A stretch of DNA of 8,227 nt from SURF-58 sp041305085 (GCA_041305085.1 JBFYMA010000007.1:1-8227), one strand, 5' to 3'; shown: positions 1 through 8,227, counted from the stretch's first letter. Notes: generated by a model not told the origin, from the sequence alone. A program made the numbers and translations.

Positions 1-39
1 TTTTCGTTTTTTAACCACTTCTTAGTAGTACTGCAATCA

Positions 40-588
40 CTATTTTGGCTTGTTAAGAATAACCCTGACATATTCAGGAATTTCTCCAACACCTGAAACT
101 TGCAATTTTTGAAATTTGTAATCAATATCAGAAAGAGAAGTACTAGGATTTTGAGAAACAACTTCAATACTTCCAACTTTGTCCTTAAAAATTTTGTGTT
201 CACCATCAGTTTTTTCAAGTTCCAAGACATGACTATTTTTAACGTGTGCCACAGCAGAAAAAAGCCCTATATATGCATCAGCCACTAAGCTTGTTTTGCC
301 TTTTTTAGGATCATAATCAACTATCTTCTGAAAAAAATCTGTTCTGTGGCCTGTATTGTCTTTAGCGTAAAAAACAACACCATAATTACTTTCTGAAATT
401 ACGTTTTTGCCATCGCAATCGTATTCTGAAAGCCTAGCTTTCAAATCAACAAAAGGCTTTCCATCGTGCAAAGCATTCAAAAGAGTTTCTTCTACTGCTT
501 GTTCGAGCGTAAAATCTTTATTCAAATCATCAGCAAATCCTTTATTGCTCTCAATATGCTCTTTTAAAAACCGATTCTTCTTAGCCAT
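40..588 (-). CDS. Small stand-alone GHKL (Bergerat-fold) ATPase-like protein, divergent
   Basis: This 182-residue soluble protein has no signal peptide or membrane segment. Its order of motifs resembles the GHKL fold of gyrase B, Hsp90, MutL and histidine kinases. An N-box-like helix (VEETLLNALHDG, about 32-43) has the E34-x3-N38 spacing. A strand followed by KDNTGH (76-81) resembles the G1 box, and YIGLFSAVAHV (106-116) resembles the G2 box, followed by strands ending near the C-terminus. The glycines of G1 and G2 are incomplete, so ATP binding is uncertain. The protein stops where the GHKL domain would end, with no kinase, transducer or MutL C-terminal part, and the stop is a tandem TAG-TGA, so it is not obviously cut by one mutation. 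ATG at 588 is preceded by GTGGT (594-598), a weak Shine-Dalgarno-like match. The fold call is inference from motif reading, and the partner and role are unknown. A hypothetical protein of another fold remains possible. Confidence 0.55.
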   Translation of the reverse strand: MAKKNRFLKEHIESNKGFADDLNKDFTLEQAVEETLLNALHDGKPFVDLKARLSEYDCDGKNVISESNYGVVFYAKDNTGHRTDFFQKIVDYDPKKGKTSLVADAYIGLFSAVAHVKNSHVLELEKTDGEHKIFKDKVGSIEVVSQNPSTSLSDIDYKFQKLQVSGVGEIPEYVRVILNKPK

Positions 589-623
589 AAGTTACCACTT
601 ATAAGTATAGAAAATTTTATTGA

Positions 624-636
624 TTTATATATTTAT
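624..636 (-). promoter_or_regulatory. Putative TATA box of the GHKL-like gene
   Basis: On the minus strand an ATAAATATATAAA stretch lies about 42 bases before the ATG at 588, which predicts a transcript start about 16 bases upstream of the ORF. It overlaps the 3' end of the upstream DUF357 gene, so the gene could be transcribed alone or by read-through from DUF357. The surrounding sequence is AT-rich, so the match is only moderately specific. Confidence 0.4.
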
Positions 637-932
637 TCTTTTTGCTCATCATCAACCATGAACAGCCTAGAGTCATGCACCTTAAACAAGCCTATTCTTG
701 CCCCTGCATCCAGAAATGCGTGGGCATAATTTACTGCAGAAAACGCATCCACAACTTCTCCTTTTTTCTTGAAATGAAGCGCATCCTCATAATATCTTTT
801 TGAAAGGTCCAGAAAATCCTCTGCCTCATTCAATCTGTCTGCATCCTTTTCTGCCTTCTCAACAGCATCCAGTGCCTCTTTTGTCAGCTTGAGGTATTTG
901 TCGAGCTTTTCAGCGGTTATAATGTCATTCAT
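633..932 (-). CDS. DUF357 family archaeal protein
   Basis: This is a 99-residue, highly charged, all-helical protein. Residues about 48-83 carry the DUF357 signature: YEDALHFKKKGE, then DAFSAVNYAHAFLDAGARIGL. This family is found in archaea as a short helical-bundle protein of unknown function, and the length here is about normal. I chose the ATG at 932. An in-frame ATG at 1016 would add 28 hydrophobic residues foreign to the family, and a TATA-like box at 955-963 sits about 26 bases before 932, predicting a leaderless message. It is divergent from the TIM-barrel gene across only 73 bases and is followed by the GHKL-like gene on the same strand after 44 bases. The family assignment rests on recognising the motif, and no biochemical role is claimed. 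Confidence 0.85.
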   Translation of the reverse strand: MNDIITAEKLDKYLKLTKEALDAVEKAEKDADRLNEAEDFLDLSKRYYEDALHFKKKGEVVDAFSAVNYAHAFLDAGARIGLFKVHDSRLFMVDDEQKE

Positions 933-954
933 CCAGAAAAGGAATAGCTGCTTT

Positions 955-963
955 TTTAAATAA
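955..963 (-). promoter_or_regulatory. TATA-like box for the DUF357 gene
   Basis: Minus strand TTATTTAAA lies about 26 bases before the ATG at 932. That is the archaeal TATA-to-start-site distance, so the message is probably leaderless. No Shine-Dalgarno motif is visible before this ATG, which agrees. Confidence 0.55.
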
Positions 964-975
964 TTAATCACAAAC

Positions 976-984
976 TTTAAAAAA
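976..984 (+). promoter_or_regulatory. TATA-like box for the TIM-barrel gene
   Basis: Plus strand TTTAAAAAA is centred about 26 bases before the ATG at 1006, again predicting a leaderless transcript. It lies only 12 bases from the opposing DUF357 TATA box, so the two promoters form a compact back-to-back pair. Confidence 0.55.
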
Positions 985-1005
985 CACCAAAAATATAATA
1001 AGAGC

Positions 1006-3006
1006 ATGATATTCAACGACGGCTATTATTCTGCAATGGACAGAAACTATTACGGCACAATCACTGGAGGAATGGGCGAGCCTATAAACCTTGACGAGGA
1101 AAAGCCATTGTATAATCTTGATGCTCCGAAAGAGAAAATGCCAGAATCTAAACTCGGGCCAAAGCAGATTGGTACAGGAACCAACCCTATGGGCAACACG
1201 TTGCAAAGCCTTGTTGCCCAGATAAGGACAGGAGCAGGAAAAATAGAGTTTGAATTCATAGGACAGGGAAAGACCAACAGCCAGCAGCCAGGCCCAGAGG
1301 CTTTTGGAGCAAAGGAAAGGCAGGACATGAGGGATATTGTTGAGATAAACAAGATAAGGACCAGCACCCATGCATCTGTCCACGGCGAAAGCCTTGGAGG
1401 ATTGCAGGGAGGAGAAGGAGGCTCTGGCTTCAGGAGGCAGGCCCAGCAAAAAGTGCTGAAAGAGATAGAAAAGGCAATCCATTTTGCAGGCGAGGCAACA
1501 AGAGGGGGAGCAGTTGTTTTTCACACAGGAGAGTTTCCAAGGCCTATCATTGACTTAAAGGACAAGACAGGGGCAAAATTCAAAGCTTATGAAGGAGAAG
1601 AAAAAGAAGGAATAGTATACTTTGTTGACGAAAGGACTGGGGATCTTGTGAGCAGTGTAAGAAAGGACCAGCACGTGTTTGAGCCTGTTTTTAAGACAGA
1701 GAAGAGAAATGGAAAAGAATTCTGGGTTGATGTTCAGGGCAATCTTATAGACAAGGACACCGCAGACCCCTCTATATTATTCAACAGGGTGCCTGAGTGG
1801 AATCCAGAGGGGACAAACTTCAAAGTCGTAAAAAGAGACTGGAACTACTTCCAAAATCTTGCCGAGGAAAAAAACAAAAATACCACAAAAGAGAAGCAGG
1901 TAACGCCTGGACAGCTCTACCTCATAACCCAGCTCCAGAACAAAATACTCCAGCTAAAAGGAAACTCTTTGTACCACGCAAGAGCTTACGAAGAGCACAT
2001 GTATGAAAAAGAAAAGATTATTGAAGCAATAAACTACTACAAAAAGCTGGATGCCAGCCTTCCTGAAGATGAAAAGTGGAAAATAATGATTGACAGGTAT
2101 CCGAGAGTGGGAGAGTTGACTCCTCTTATGACAAAGGATAGGGAAAACCCTATTGTGGCGCTTGAAAGGACGCTGAAAAGCGTAAATGACTCAATGAGGC
2201 ATATCCACGAGAGCAGTTCAAGCGCAGACGCCCAGGCAAGAGAAGAAGAGGAAAGGCTGAAATACATAAAGCCCATAGAGGATGTTGGAGTAAAAAGGGC
2301 TTGGGATACCCTTGCAAGGGCAGGCATGACTGCAATGGAGCATACCAACAAGAACAAGGAAAAGCTTGCAGAGCCAATATATATTGCTCCTGAAAACTTT
2401 ATGCCTGGCCAGTACGGCAGCCATCCTGATGAGATGAGAGAGCTTGTTCTTGGCGCAAGAAAAGAGATGGCTAAAAGGCTGGTTGACAAGGGGTATTCCA
2501 AAAGTGAGGCAGATGATCTTTCAAAAAAACACATAAAAGCAACCCTTGACATAGGGCATATGAACCTCTGGAGGCAGCATTTTGAAAGAAAAGAGGGCGA
2601 AAGCATAGAAGACAGGGATAAAAGGTTTGATGCATGGGTGTTGGGAGAAACAAAAAAGCTTGCAAAAGAAGGAATTGTCGGGCATGTACACCTGACTGAC
2701 AACTTTGGCTATGATGACGAGCACTTGACTCCTGGCCAGGGAAACGTTCCAATGAAGGAATTTATAAAGCAGATGGAAGAGGCAGGAATTGATGATTTTA
2801 TTGCAGAACCCGGAAGCTTTAACGTTGAAACAAGCATGCACGACACCTGGGCTCTGGTGAACGGCCCTGTGTACAGCTTTGCAAGACCAGGATTTGGGGT
2901 GATGAGACACGCTCACTTTGGCTACAACGCCCCTCCAAACTATATTGTCGGAGGCTACAGCCCAAGCAACGAGTGGAAGCTCTGGAGCGAAGTGCCGCTG
3001 GAATAA
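1006..3006 (+). CDS. Endonuclease IV / xylose-isomerase-like TIM-barrel metalloprotein with a large insertion
   Basis: This 666-residue cytoplasmic protein contains the AP-endonuclease-2/xylose-isomerase-like TIM-barrel pattern. Candidate metal ligands occur in the same order as in endonuclease IV: H122 (STHASVHGE), H173 (VFHTGEF), E463 (APENF), D515 and H518 (LDIGHMN), H562 (HVHLTDN), D571 and H573 (DDEHLTPGQGN) and E601 (AEPGSF). Endonuclease IV is about 280 residues long. Here about 270 charged, partly helical residues (roughly 181-450) separate H173 from E463, and about 60 further residues follow E601. The family includes AP endonucleases and sugar isomerases/epimerases, and the DxH plus G-x-G motif occurs in both, so the substrate cannot be decided. 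ATG 1006 fits a leaderless start from the TATA box at 976-984. Sampled stretches are clearly GC-richer than the rest of the window (58% in 1261-1320). No strong terminator is visible downstream. Confidence 0.75.
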   Translation: MIFNDGYYSAMDRNYYGTITGGMGEPINLDEEKPLYNLDAPKEKMPESKLGPKQIGTGTNPMGNTLQSLVAQIRTGAGKIEFEFIGQGKTNSQQPGPEAFGAKERQDMRDIVEINKIRTSTHASVHGESLGGLQGGEGGSGFRRQAQQKVLKEIEKAIHFAGEATRGGAVVFHTGEFPRPIIDLKDKTGAKFKAYEGEEKEGIVYFVDERTGDLVSSVRKDQHVFEPVFKTEKRNGKEFWVDVQGNLIDKDTADPSILFNRVPEWNPEGTNFKVVKRDWNYFQNLAEEKNKNTTKEKQVTPGQLYLITQLQNKILQLKGNSLYHARAYEEHMYEKEKIIEAINYYKKLDASLPEDEKWKIMIDRYPRVGELTPLMTKDRENPIVALERTLKSVNDSMRHIHESSSSADAQAREEEERLKYIKPIEDVGVKRAWDTLARAGMTAMEHTNKNKEKLAEPIYIAPENFMPGQYGSHPDEMRELVLGARKEMAKRLVDKGYSKSEADDLSKKHIKATLDIGHMNLWRQHFERKEGESIEDRDKRFDAWVLGETKKLAKEGIVGHVHLTDNFGYDDEHLTPGQGNVPMKEFIKQMEEAGIDDFIAEPGSFNVETSMHDTWALVNGPVYSFARPGFGVMRHAHFGYNAPPNYIVGGYSPSNEWKLWSEVPLE

Positions 3007-3071
3007 TCCTGCTCAAACCATAGAAAGCATTAAATACCATCAGGCACAATAAGCAATCCATATTTCATTCC

Positions 3072-3380
3072 TTATATCTTGAGCAGCAATCCAGAGTCGC
3101 CGCAAAAAAAGTAGGTTCTTCTGACGTTTTTGTTGTGCAGCAGCTTCCTGAATTTTCTGAGCTGGAGCTTTGCCTTTGTTATCCGATGGCTGCACTTTAC
3201 TTCAAATAAATCCCAGAAATCATTTTTTATTCCTATCATGTCTATTTCACCAATCAACCTCTTTCTGCCTGAGTAGATAGGAACACCTTTGAGAATCACG
3301 TCATAGTCATTTCCGAGCCTTTCGGAAAGGTTTTCTACGAATTGGTCGTGTTTATTGAGCTTTTCTTTTATTGTTAACAC
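3072..3380 (-). CDS. Small PD-(D/E)XK nuclease-like protein
   Basis: This 102-residue protein has the core of the PD-(D/E)XK nuclease fold. A helix with an acidic residue comes first, then strand GEIDMIG with D47, a turn, strand LFEVKC giving E60-x-K62, and a following helix with K69 and Q73 (ITKAKLQLRK). This order is typical of Holliday-junction-resolvase-like and other small archaeal nucleases. The domain is essentially complete but minimal. The start is GTG at 3380: an in-frame TAG lies immediately upstream and the first internal ATG (M48) would remove half the motif. A TATA-like box at 3421-3430 predicts a leader of about 20 bases. It converges with the TIM-barrel gene and is divergent from the DNA glycosylase gene. 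A DNA-cleaving role is inferred from the motif, and the exact subfamily and substrate are not recognised. Confidence 0.7.
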   Translation of the reverse strand: MLTIKEKLNKHDQFVENLSERLGNDYDVILKGVPIYSGRKRLIGEIDMIGIKNDFWDLFEVKCSHRITKAKLQLRKFRKLLHNKNVRRTYFFCGDSGLLLKI

Positions 3381-3420
3381 CTATGAAGGTTTTTTTGCTC
3401 AGTAAAAAACTGTATACTGG

Positions 3421-3430
3421 TATATTTAAA
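3421..3430 (-). promoter_or_regulatory. TATA-like box for the PD-(D/E)XK gene
   Basis: Minus strand TTTAAATATA lies about 45 bases before the GTG start at 3380. It sits in a 131-base divergent region shared with the glycosylase gene. Confidence 0.5.
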
Positions 3431-3480
3431 TGTTTCTATTTCAATTTTTCTTCTATATAGAACAATATTATTTTGGGAAG

Positions 3481-3490
3481 ATATAAAAAT
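3481..3490 (+). promoter_or_regulatory. TATA-like box for the DNA glycosylase gene
   Basis: Plus strand ATATAAAAAT is centred about 26 bases before ATG 3512, consistent with a leaderless transcript. It argues against the in-frame TTG at 3473, which would lie upstream of this box. Confidence 0.6.
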
Positions 3491-3511
3491 AAATGCTCTA
3501 AACCAATAAGC

Positions 3512-4129
3512 ATGGGCAGCCAAATCCAAAAAGCAAAATCTTTTCTCAAAAAAAATGATCCTGTGCTGGCAAAAATAATAGCAAGAGTTGGAAAGTGCAC
3601 TTTAGAGCCTGGAAGAAACTATTTTGAGTCATTGACTCAGTCAATAATGTACCAGCAGCTCTCATTAAAAGCAGCAGGGACTATCTACAAAAGGCTTGTG
3701 GAAAAAGCCAAAAAAATAACCCCTGAAAACATTCTGAAGCTGAGCGACGAAGAGTTCAGAAACTGTGGTGTTTCAAAGCAGAAAATCAGATATCTCAGGG
3801 ATCTTTCGGCAAAGTTTCACGACGGCACAATAAACTGGGACAAGGTGCACCATCTTGATGATGATGAGCTTATAGAGCTGCTCAGCACAGTAAAGGGCAT
3901 AGGTAGGTGGACTGCTGAAATGTTTCTCATGTTTACCCTGAACAGGCTCGATATTTTTCCTGTTGATGATTTAGGGCTGCAGAGAGCGATAAAGGTCAAT
4001 TACAGGCTCAAGCAAAAGCCAGACACAAAAAAAATGTTGGCTCTTGCAAAAAAATGGAAGCCATACAGGACAATAGCTTCATGGTATCTATGGAAAAGCC
4101 TTGAGGGTAGCATAGAAGGATGGGATTGA
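3512..4129 (+). CDS. alkA: DNA-3-methyladenine glycosylase II, AlkA/HhH-GPD family
   Basis: This enzyme removes alkylated bases such as 3-methyladenine from DNA, the first step of base excision repair. From ATG 3512 it is 205 residues long. It shows the helix-hairpin-helix KGIGRWTAEM (128-137) with the W133 equivalent of the AlkA DNA-contact region. The catalytic aspartate follows in FPVDDLGLQRA, where D153 is the second Asp, and the family's closing PYRTIASWYLWKSL helix lies at about 184-197. An early QSIMYQQLSLKAA helix is also typical. The protein lacks the extra N-terminal domain of E. coli AlkA (282 residues), as in shorter Mag-type members. The longer TTG start at 3473 would add 13 residues, but the TATA box at 3481-3490 favours 3512. 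It is divergent from the PD-(D/E)XK gene and convergent with the next gene. The family call is firm; base preference is not visible. Confidence 0.93.
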   Translation: MGSQIQKAKSFLKKNDPVLAKIIARVGKCTLEPGRNYFESLTQSIMYQQLSLKAAGTIYKRLVEKAKKITPENILKLSDEEFRNCGVSKQKIRYLRDLSAKFHDGTINWDKVHHLDDDELIELLSTVKGIGRWTAEMFLMFTLNRLDIFPVDDLGLQRAIKVNYRLKQKPDTKKMLALAKKWKPYRTIASWYLWKSLEGSIEGWD

Positions 4130-4145
4130 AAAATTTAAAAGGTTT

Positions 4146-4162
4146 AAAAAAAACAAAAAAAA
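4146..4162 (-). terminator. Oligo-T archaeal terminator (T8-G-T8)
   Basis: On the minus strand the TGA stop of the 4163-4471 gene is followed at once by eight T, one G and eight T. Oligo-T tracts without a stem are the usual intrinsic terminators of archaeal RNA polymerase. It lies in the 33-base convergent gap and acts only on minus-strand transcripts. Confidence 0.65.
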
Positions 4163-4471
4163 TCACTGGAATTTGTTCACCATATACACAAATATTACCT
4201 TGTCCTTCGAGTCAAACCTTTGGCAGGCCACTTCTTTCGAGAAATTAAAATTAAACCCTTTTCTGAACTGCCTGGGTATTAGGAAATACTTTGTAGCGTA
4301 ATTTTTTCCCCTTTGGCTTATGTTTGTTCGGGTATCTGCAATGTTTTCTGAAAACAACAGAACATTATCCATATGCCCCTGCAGCTGAAGGTACTCTTTT
4401 TCGTCCAACAAAGCCTCCACAACTACTCCTTTCCTGGTCTCTGATCTTTTAGTGCTTATAATTTGTCCCAT
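4163..4471 (-). CDS. Small basic protein of unknown function
   Basis: I do not recognise this 102-residue protein. It has no signal peptide, membrane helix, cysteine pair or nucleotide-binding motif. The N-terminus (GQIISTKRSETRKG) is basic. A helix around 24-41 is followed by a compact basic region, QRGKNYATKYFLIPRQFRKG (53-72). The C-terminal half reads as strand-turn-strand (VACQRFDSKDKVIFVYMV, about 81-98), which would suit a small RNA- or DNA-binding fold, though that is inference from charge and predicted strands only. ATG 4471 is preceded by GGTGGT (4475-4480), which can pair with the archaeal 16S 3' end through one G-U wobble, at a short 3-base spacing. A TATA-like stretch lies at 4501-4508. 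The gene ends on a strong oligo-T terminator, which supports a real, separately transcribed unit. Confidence 0.65.
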   Translation of the reverse strand: MGQIISTKRSETRKGVVVEALLDEKEYLQLQGHMDNVLLFSENIADTRTNISQRGKNYATKYFLIPRQFRKGFNFNFSKEVACQRFDSKDKVIFVYMVNKFQ

Positions 4472-4474
4472 TTT

Positions 4475-4480
4475 ACCACC
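4475..4480 (-). promoter_or_regulatory. Shine-Dalgarno-like GGTGGT
   Basis: GGTGGT on the minus strand ends three bases before the ATG at 4471. It complements AUCACC of the archaeal 16S 3' end, allowing one G-U pair. A related GTGGT precedes the GHKL-like gene. Confidence 0.4.
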
Positions 4481-4500
4481 CTTTTTGTCAAATAAACATT

Positions 4501-4508
4501 TTTTTTAT
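4501..4508 (-). promoter_or_regulatory. Possible TATA box of the unknown 102-residue gene
   Basis: Minus strand ATAAAAAA is centred about 33 bases before ATG 4471, predicting a leader of some 8-10 bases that would just include GGTGGT. It is only a weak match in an A/T-rich region. Confidence 0.3.
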
Positions 4509-4569
4509 CCAAAAACAGGGTTTAGTTAACAAAGATAATATTTAAGGTTTTTTAACACATAATAACCAT

Positions 4570-4589
4570 ATATACATATATATGTATAT
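4570..4589. promoter_or_regulatory. Perfect 20-bp palindrome, candidate operator
   Basis: The half-sites ATATACATAT and ATATGTATAT form an exact 20-bp inverted repeat with no spacer, in the 198-base divergent region between the unknown small gene and the AbrB-PhoU gene. It ends about 33 bases upstream of the putative TATA box of the regulator gene and 80 bases before its ATG. A dimeric DNA-binding protein, possibly the AbrB-domain regulator itself, could bind here. Low sequence complexity makes chance formation possible. Confidence 0.4.
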
Positions 4590-4622
4590 TGAAGTATGCC
4601 AATAAGTGAAAAAAAGTGTAAA

Positions 4623-4633
4623 CTATAAATATA
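4623..4633 (+). promoter_or_regulatory. Putative TATA box of the AbrB-PhoU gene
   Basis: CTATAAATATA is centred about 42 bases before ATG 4670, predicting a transcript start near 4653 and a leader of about 17 bases that contains the AGGA motif at 4659-4662. It probably drives both the regulator and the 842-codon gene behind it. Confidence 0.5.
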
Positions 4634-4658
4634 TACTCATCATAATAAATTAAAAAAC

Positions 4659-4662
4659 AGGA
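4659..4662 (+). promoter_or_regulatory. Shine-Dalgarno AGGA for the AbrB-PhoU gene
   Basis: AGGA lies 7 bases before ATG 4670, a good spacing, unlike the apparently leaderless starts at 932, 1006 and 3512. It supports this ATG as the start. Confidence 0.5.
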
Positions 4663-4669
4663 TTTATCT

Positions 4670-5614
4670 ATGAAACGCAAAGTAGTACAGCATGGACCTG
4701 CGACTTTAACCGTCTCTCTGCCATCGGAATGGGTAAAAAGGCATAAAGTACAGAAAGGAACAGAGCTATCAATAGAACTTAAGGATCAAAACCTGATAAT
4801 TTCGCCTTCAGAAAACATTGAGCATGAAAAAATATCACTAAATCTGAGCAATCTTGACAAAACATACGCAAAATGCATCATCCACAGCGCATACAGAAAA
4901 GGGTTTGACACAATAAAAATAAAATTCTCAAACCCTGAACTCTATCATATAAGAACAGGAACCTATCAAAACACTAAAGATATCATTATAAACGAAACAG
5001 ACCAGCTTATAGGATTTGAGGTGGTGAATATTAACAGGGACGAAATAGAAATAGCCAACCTCACATATGACAAATCCACAGATTTTAACATCATGCTGAA
5101 CAATGTTTACAGCTATCTCTTGGATTTTTACCAATACATATACGAAACAATAGAGCAAAAAAACGCATTAGACCTGTCAATAATAGAAAAAAAACACAGG
5201 CTCACTGAAAAGTTGAACAATTACTGCCTGAGGCTTCTGAATAAAAAAGAAACGCTTCCTCCGAGAGATGAAAGGATATACTATCACATAATCTCTTCTA
5301 TAGATTTTATAAACAACACAGTAAAGTACTTCGCACGCGACGGCCTGGGAACAACCACAGACCTTAATCAAAATTCAAAAAATTTTTGTGGGCAAATATA
5401 TAATTATTTAATATTGTTTATAAATTTGTGCAAAAATTTTAATACCAACAATGTTTCCCAAATAGCAAAAAAAAGACGCGAAATAAGAGAAAACCTGAAA
5501 GGGCTTGCTGATTCAATACCTGAAAATGAGCTGCTCATCCTTGCCGAGCTTAAACAGGTTGTTGAAGCCAGCTATCATCTGACAGAGGCGTTGTTTGAGC
5601 TTCAGCATCAGTAA
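4670..5614 (+). CDS. Archaeal AbrB-PhoU domain regulator (phosphate uptake regulator-like)
   Basis: This 314-residue protein begins with a SpoVT/AbrB swapped-hairpin DNA-binding domain (about 1-46). The diagnostic stretch is QHGPATLTVSLPSEWVKRH, followed by VQKGTELSIEL. After a linker of about 80 residues comes an all-helical region (about 130-312) with the look of a PhoU three-helix bundle, including a final ENELLILAELKQVVEASYHLTEA helix. This two-domain layout and length match the archaeal proteins annotated as phosphate uptake regulators. The family is thought to act as a DNA-binding regulator; a phosphate link is by homology to bacterial PhoU and is not shown here, since no Pst transporter or sensor kinase lies nearby. 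The gene has its own TATA box and AGGA and is followed after 38 bases by the 842-codon gene. Its 3' half is very AT-rich (5401-5460 counts 18% GC). Confidence 0.85.
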   Translation: MKRKVVQHGPATLTVSLPSEWVKRHKVQKGTELSIELKDQNLIISPSENIEHEKISLNLSNLDKTYAKCIIHSAYRKGFDTIKIKFSNPELYHIRTGTYQNTKDIIINETDQLIGFEVVNINRDEIEIANLTYDKSTDFNIMLNNVYSYLLDFYQYIYETIEQKNALDLSIIEKKHRLTEKLNNYCLRLLNKKETLPPRDERIYYHIISSIDFINNTVKYFARDGLGTTTDLNQNSKNFCGQIYNYLILFINLCKNFNTNNVSQIAKKRREIRENLKGLADSIPENELLILAELKQVVEASYHLTEALFELQHQ

Positions 5615-5652
5615 AAAAGGGGTTAGACAAAAAATGAATATTTTGGAAAAAA

Positions 5653-8220
<2,568 letters not shown>

Positions 8221-8227
8221 AAATTAT

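Noticed and set aside
933..1016. N-terminal extension of the DUF357 protein from ATG 1016 with a hydrophobic, signal-like stretch
   Set aside because: It would run through both TATA-like boxes and overlap the start of the divergent gene, and the DUF357 family is soluble and starts near 932.
964..1524. Long minus-strand open frame (186 codons) opposite the TIM-barrel gene
   Set aside because: It is antisense to well-supported coding sequence, is cysteine- and tryptophan-rich without a family pattern, and overlaps the DUF357 promoter.
2037..2702. Minus-strand open frame of 221 codons opposite the TIM-barrel gene
   Set aside because: Its serine/leucine-rich product reflects the reverse complement of lysine/glutamate-rich coding sequence; the sense strand holds the metal-ligand motifs.
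3007..3071. Possible terminator or small RNA in the convergent gap after the TIM-barrel gene
   Set aside because: I see no oligo-T run, stable stem or promoter in these 65 bases.
3404..3424. CAGT-ACTG mini hairpin and GTATAC repeats in the divergent region before the nuclease and glycosylase genes
   Set aside because: The stem is only four base pairs and the repeats are AT-rich and imperfect; nothing separates them from chance.
3473..3511. TTG start adding 13 residues to the DNA glycosylase
   Set aside because: The best TATA box (3481-3490) lies downstream of it and fits ATG 3512 at the usual distance; the extra residues are not part of the family domain.
4570..4589. Reading the AT palindrome as a replication origin or an attachment site
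   Set aside because: There are no repeated origin boxes, no Orc1/Cdc6 gene, no integrase and no tRNA nearby; a regulatory site is the simpler reading.

Overview
The window most likely comes from a low-GC archaeon, probably a DPANN lineage such as Woesearchaeota or Pacearchaeota. It carries an archaeal DUF357 protein and an archaeal-type AbrB-PhoU regulator. TATA-like boxes lie about 26-45 bases before most starts, several starts appear leaderless, and a minus-strand gene ends in an oligo-T terminator. The taxonomic placement is inference from gene content. No tRNA, rRNA, CRISPR array, insertion sequence or membrane protein was seen.

Layout. On the left, two minus-strand genes encode a small lone protein with a GHKL (Bergerat) ATPase-like pattern and a DUF357 protein. 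DUF357 is divergent from a large plus-strand gene (1006-3006) for an endonuclease IV/xylose-isomerase-like TIM barrel, interrupted by about 270 extra residues. Next come a small PD-(D/E)XK nuclease-like protein (minus) and, divergent from it, an AlkA-type HhH-GPD DNA glycosylase (plus). An unrecognised 102-residue protein (minus) follows and faces away from an AbrB-PhoU regulator (plus). Thirty-eight bases after the regulator starts an 842-codon gene: a guanylate-kinase-like P-loop domain, an unassigned middle, and a C-terminal helical part resembling the alpha/alpha toroid of unsaturated glucuronyl hydrolases (GH88/GH105). The window closes with a 37-base A tract.

How the genes may work together. 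The glycosylase, the TIM barrel with an endonuclease IV-like set of metal ligands, the PD-(D/E)XK protein and the GHKL-like protein make a DNA-repair-flavoured neighbourhood, but they are not one operon and the TIM barrel could equally be a sugar isomerase/epimerase. The PhoU-like regulator and the 842-residue protein probably share a transcript. The regulator stands apart from any visible phosphate transporter, so its partner or target may be the neighbouring kinase/toroid protein. That protein is the most novel item here.
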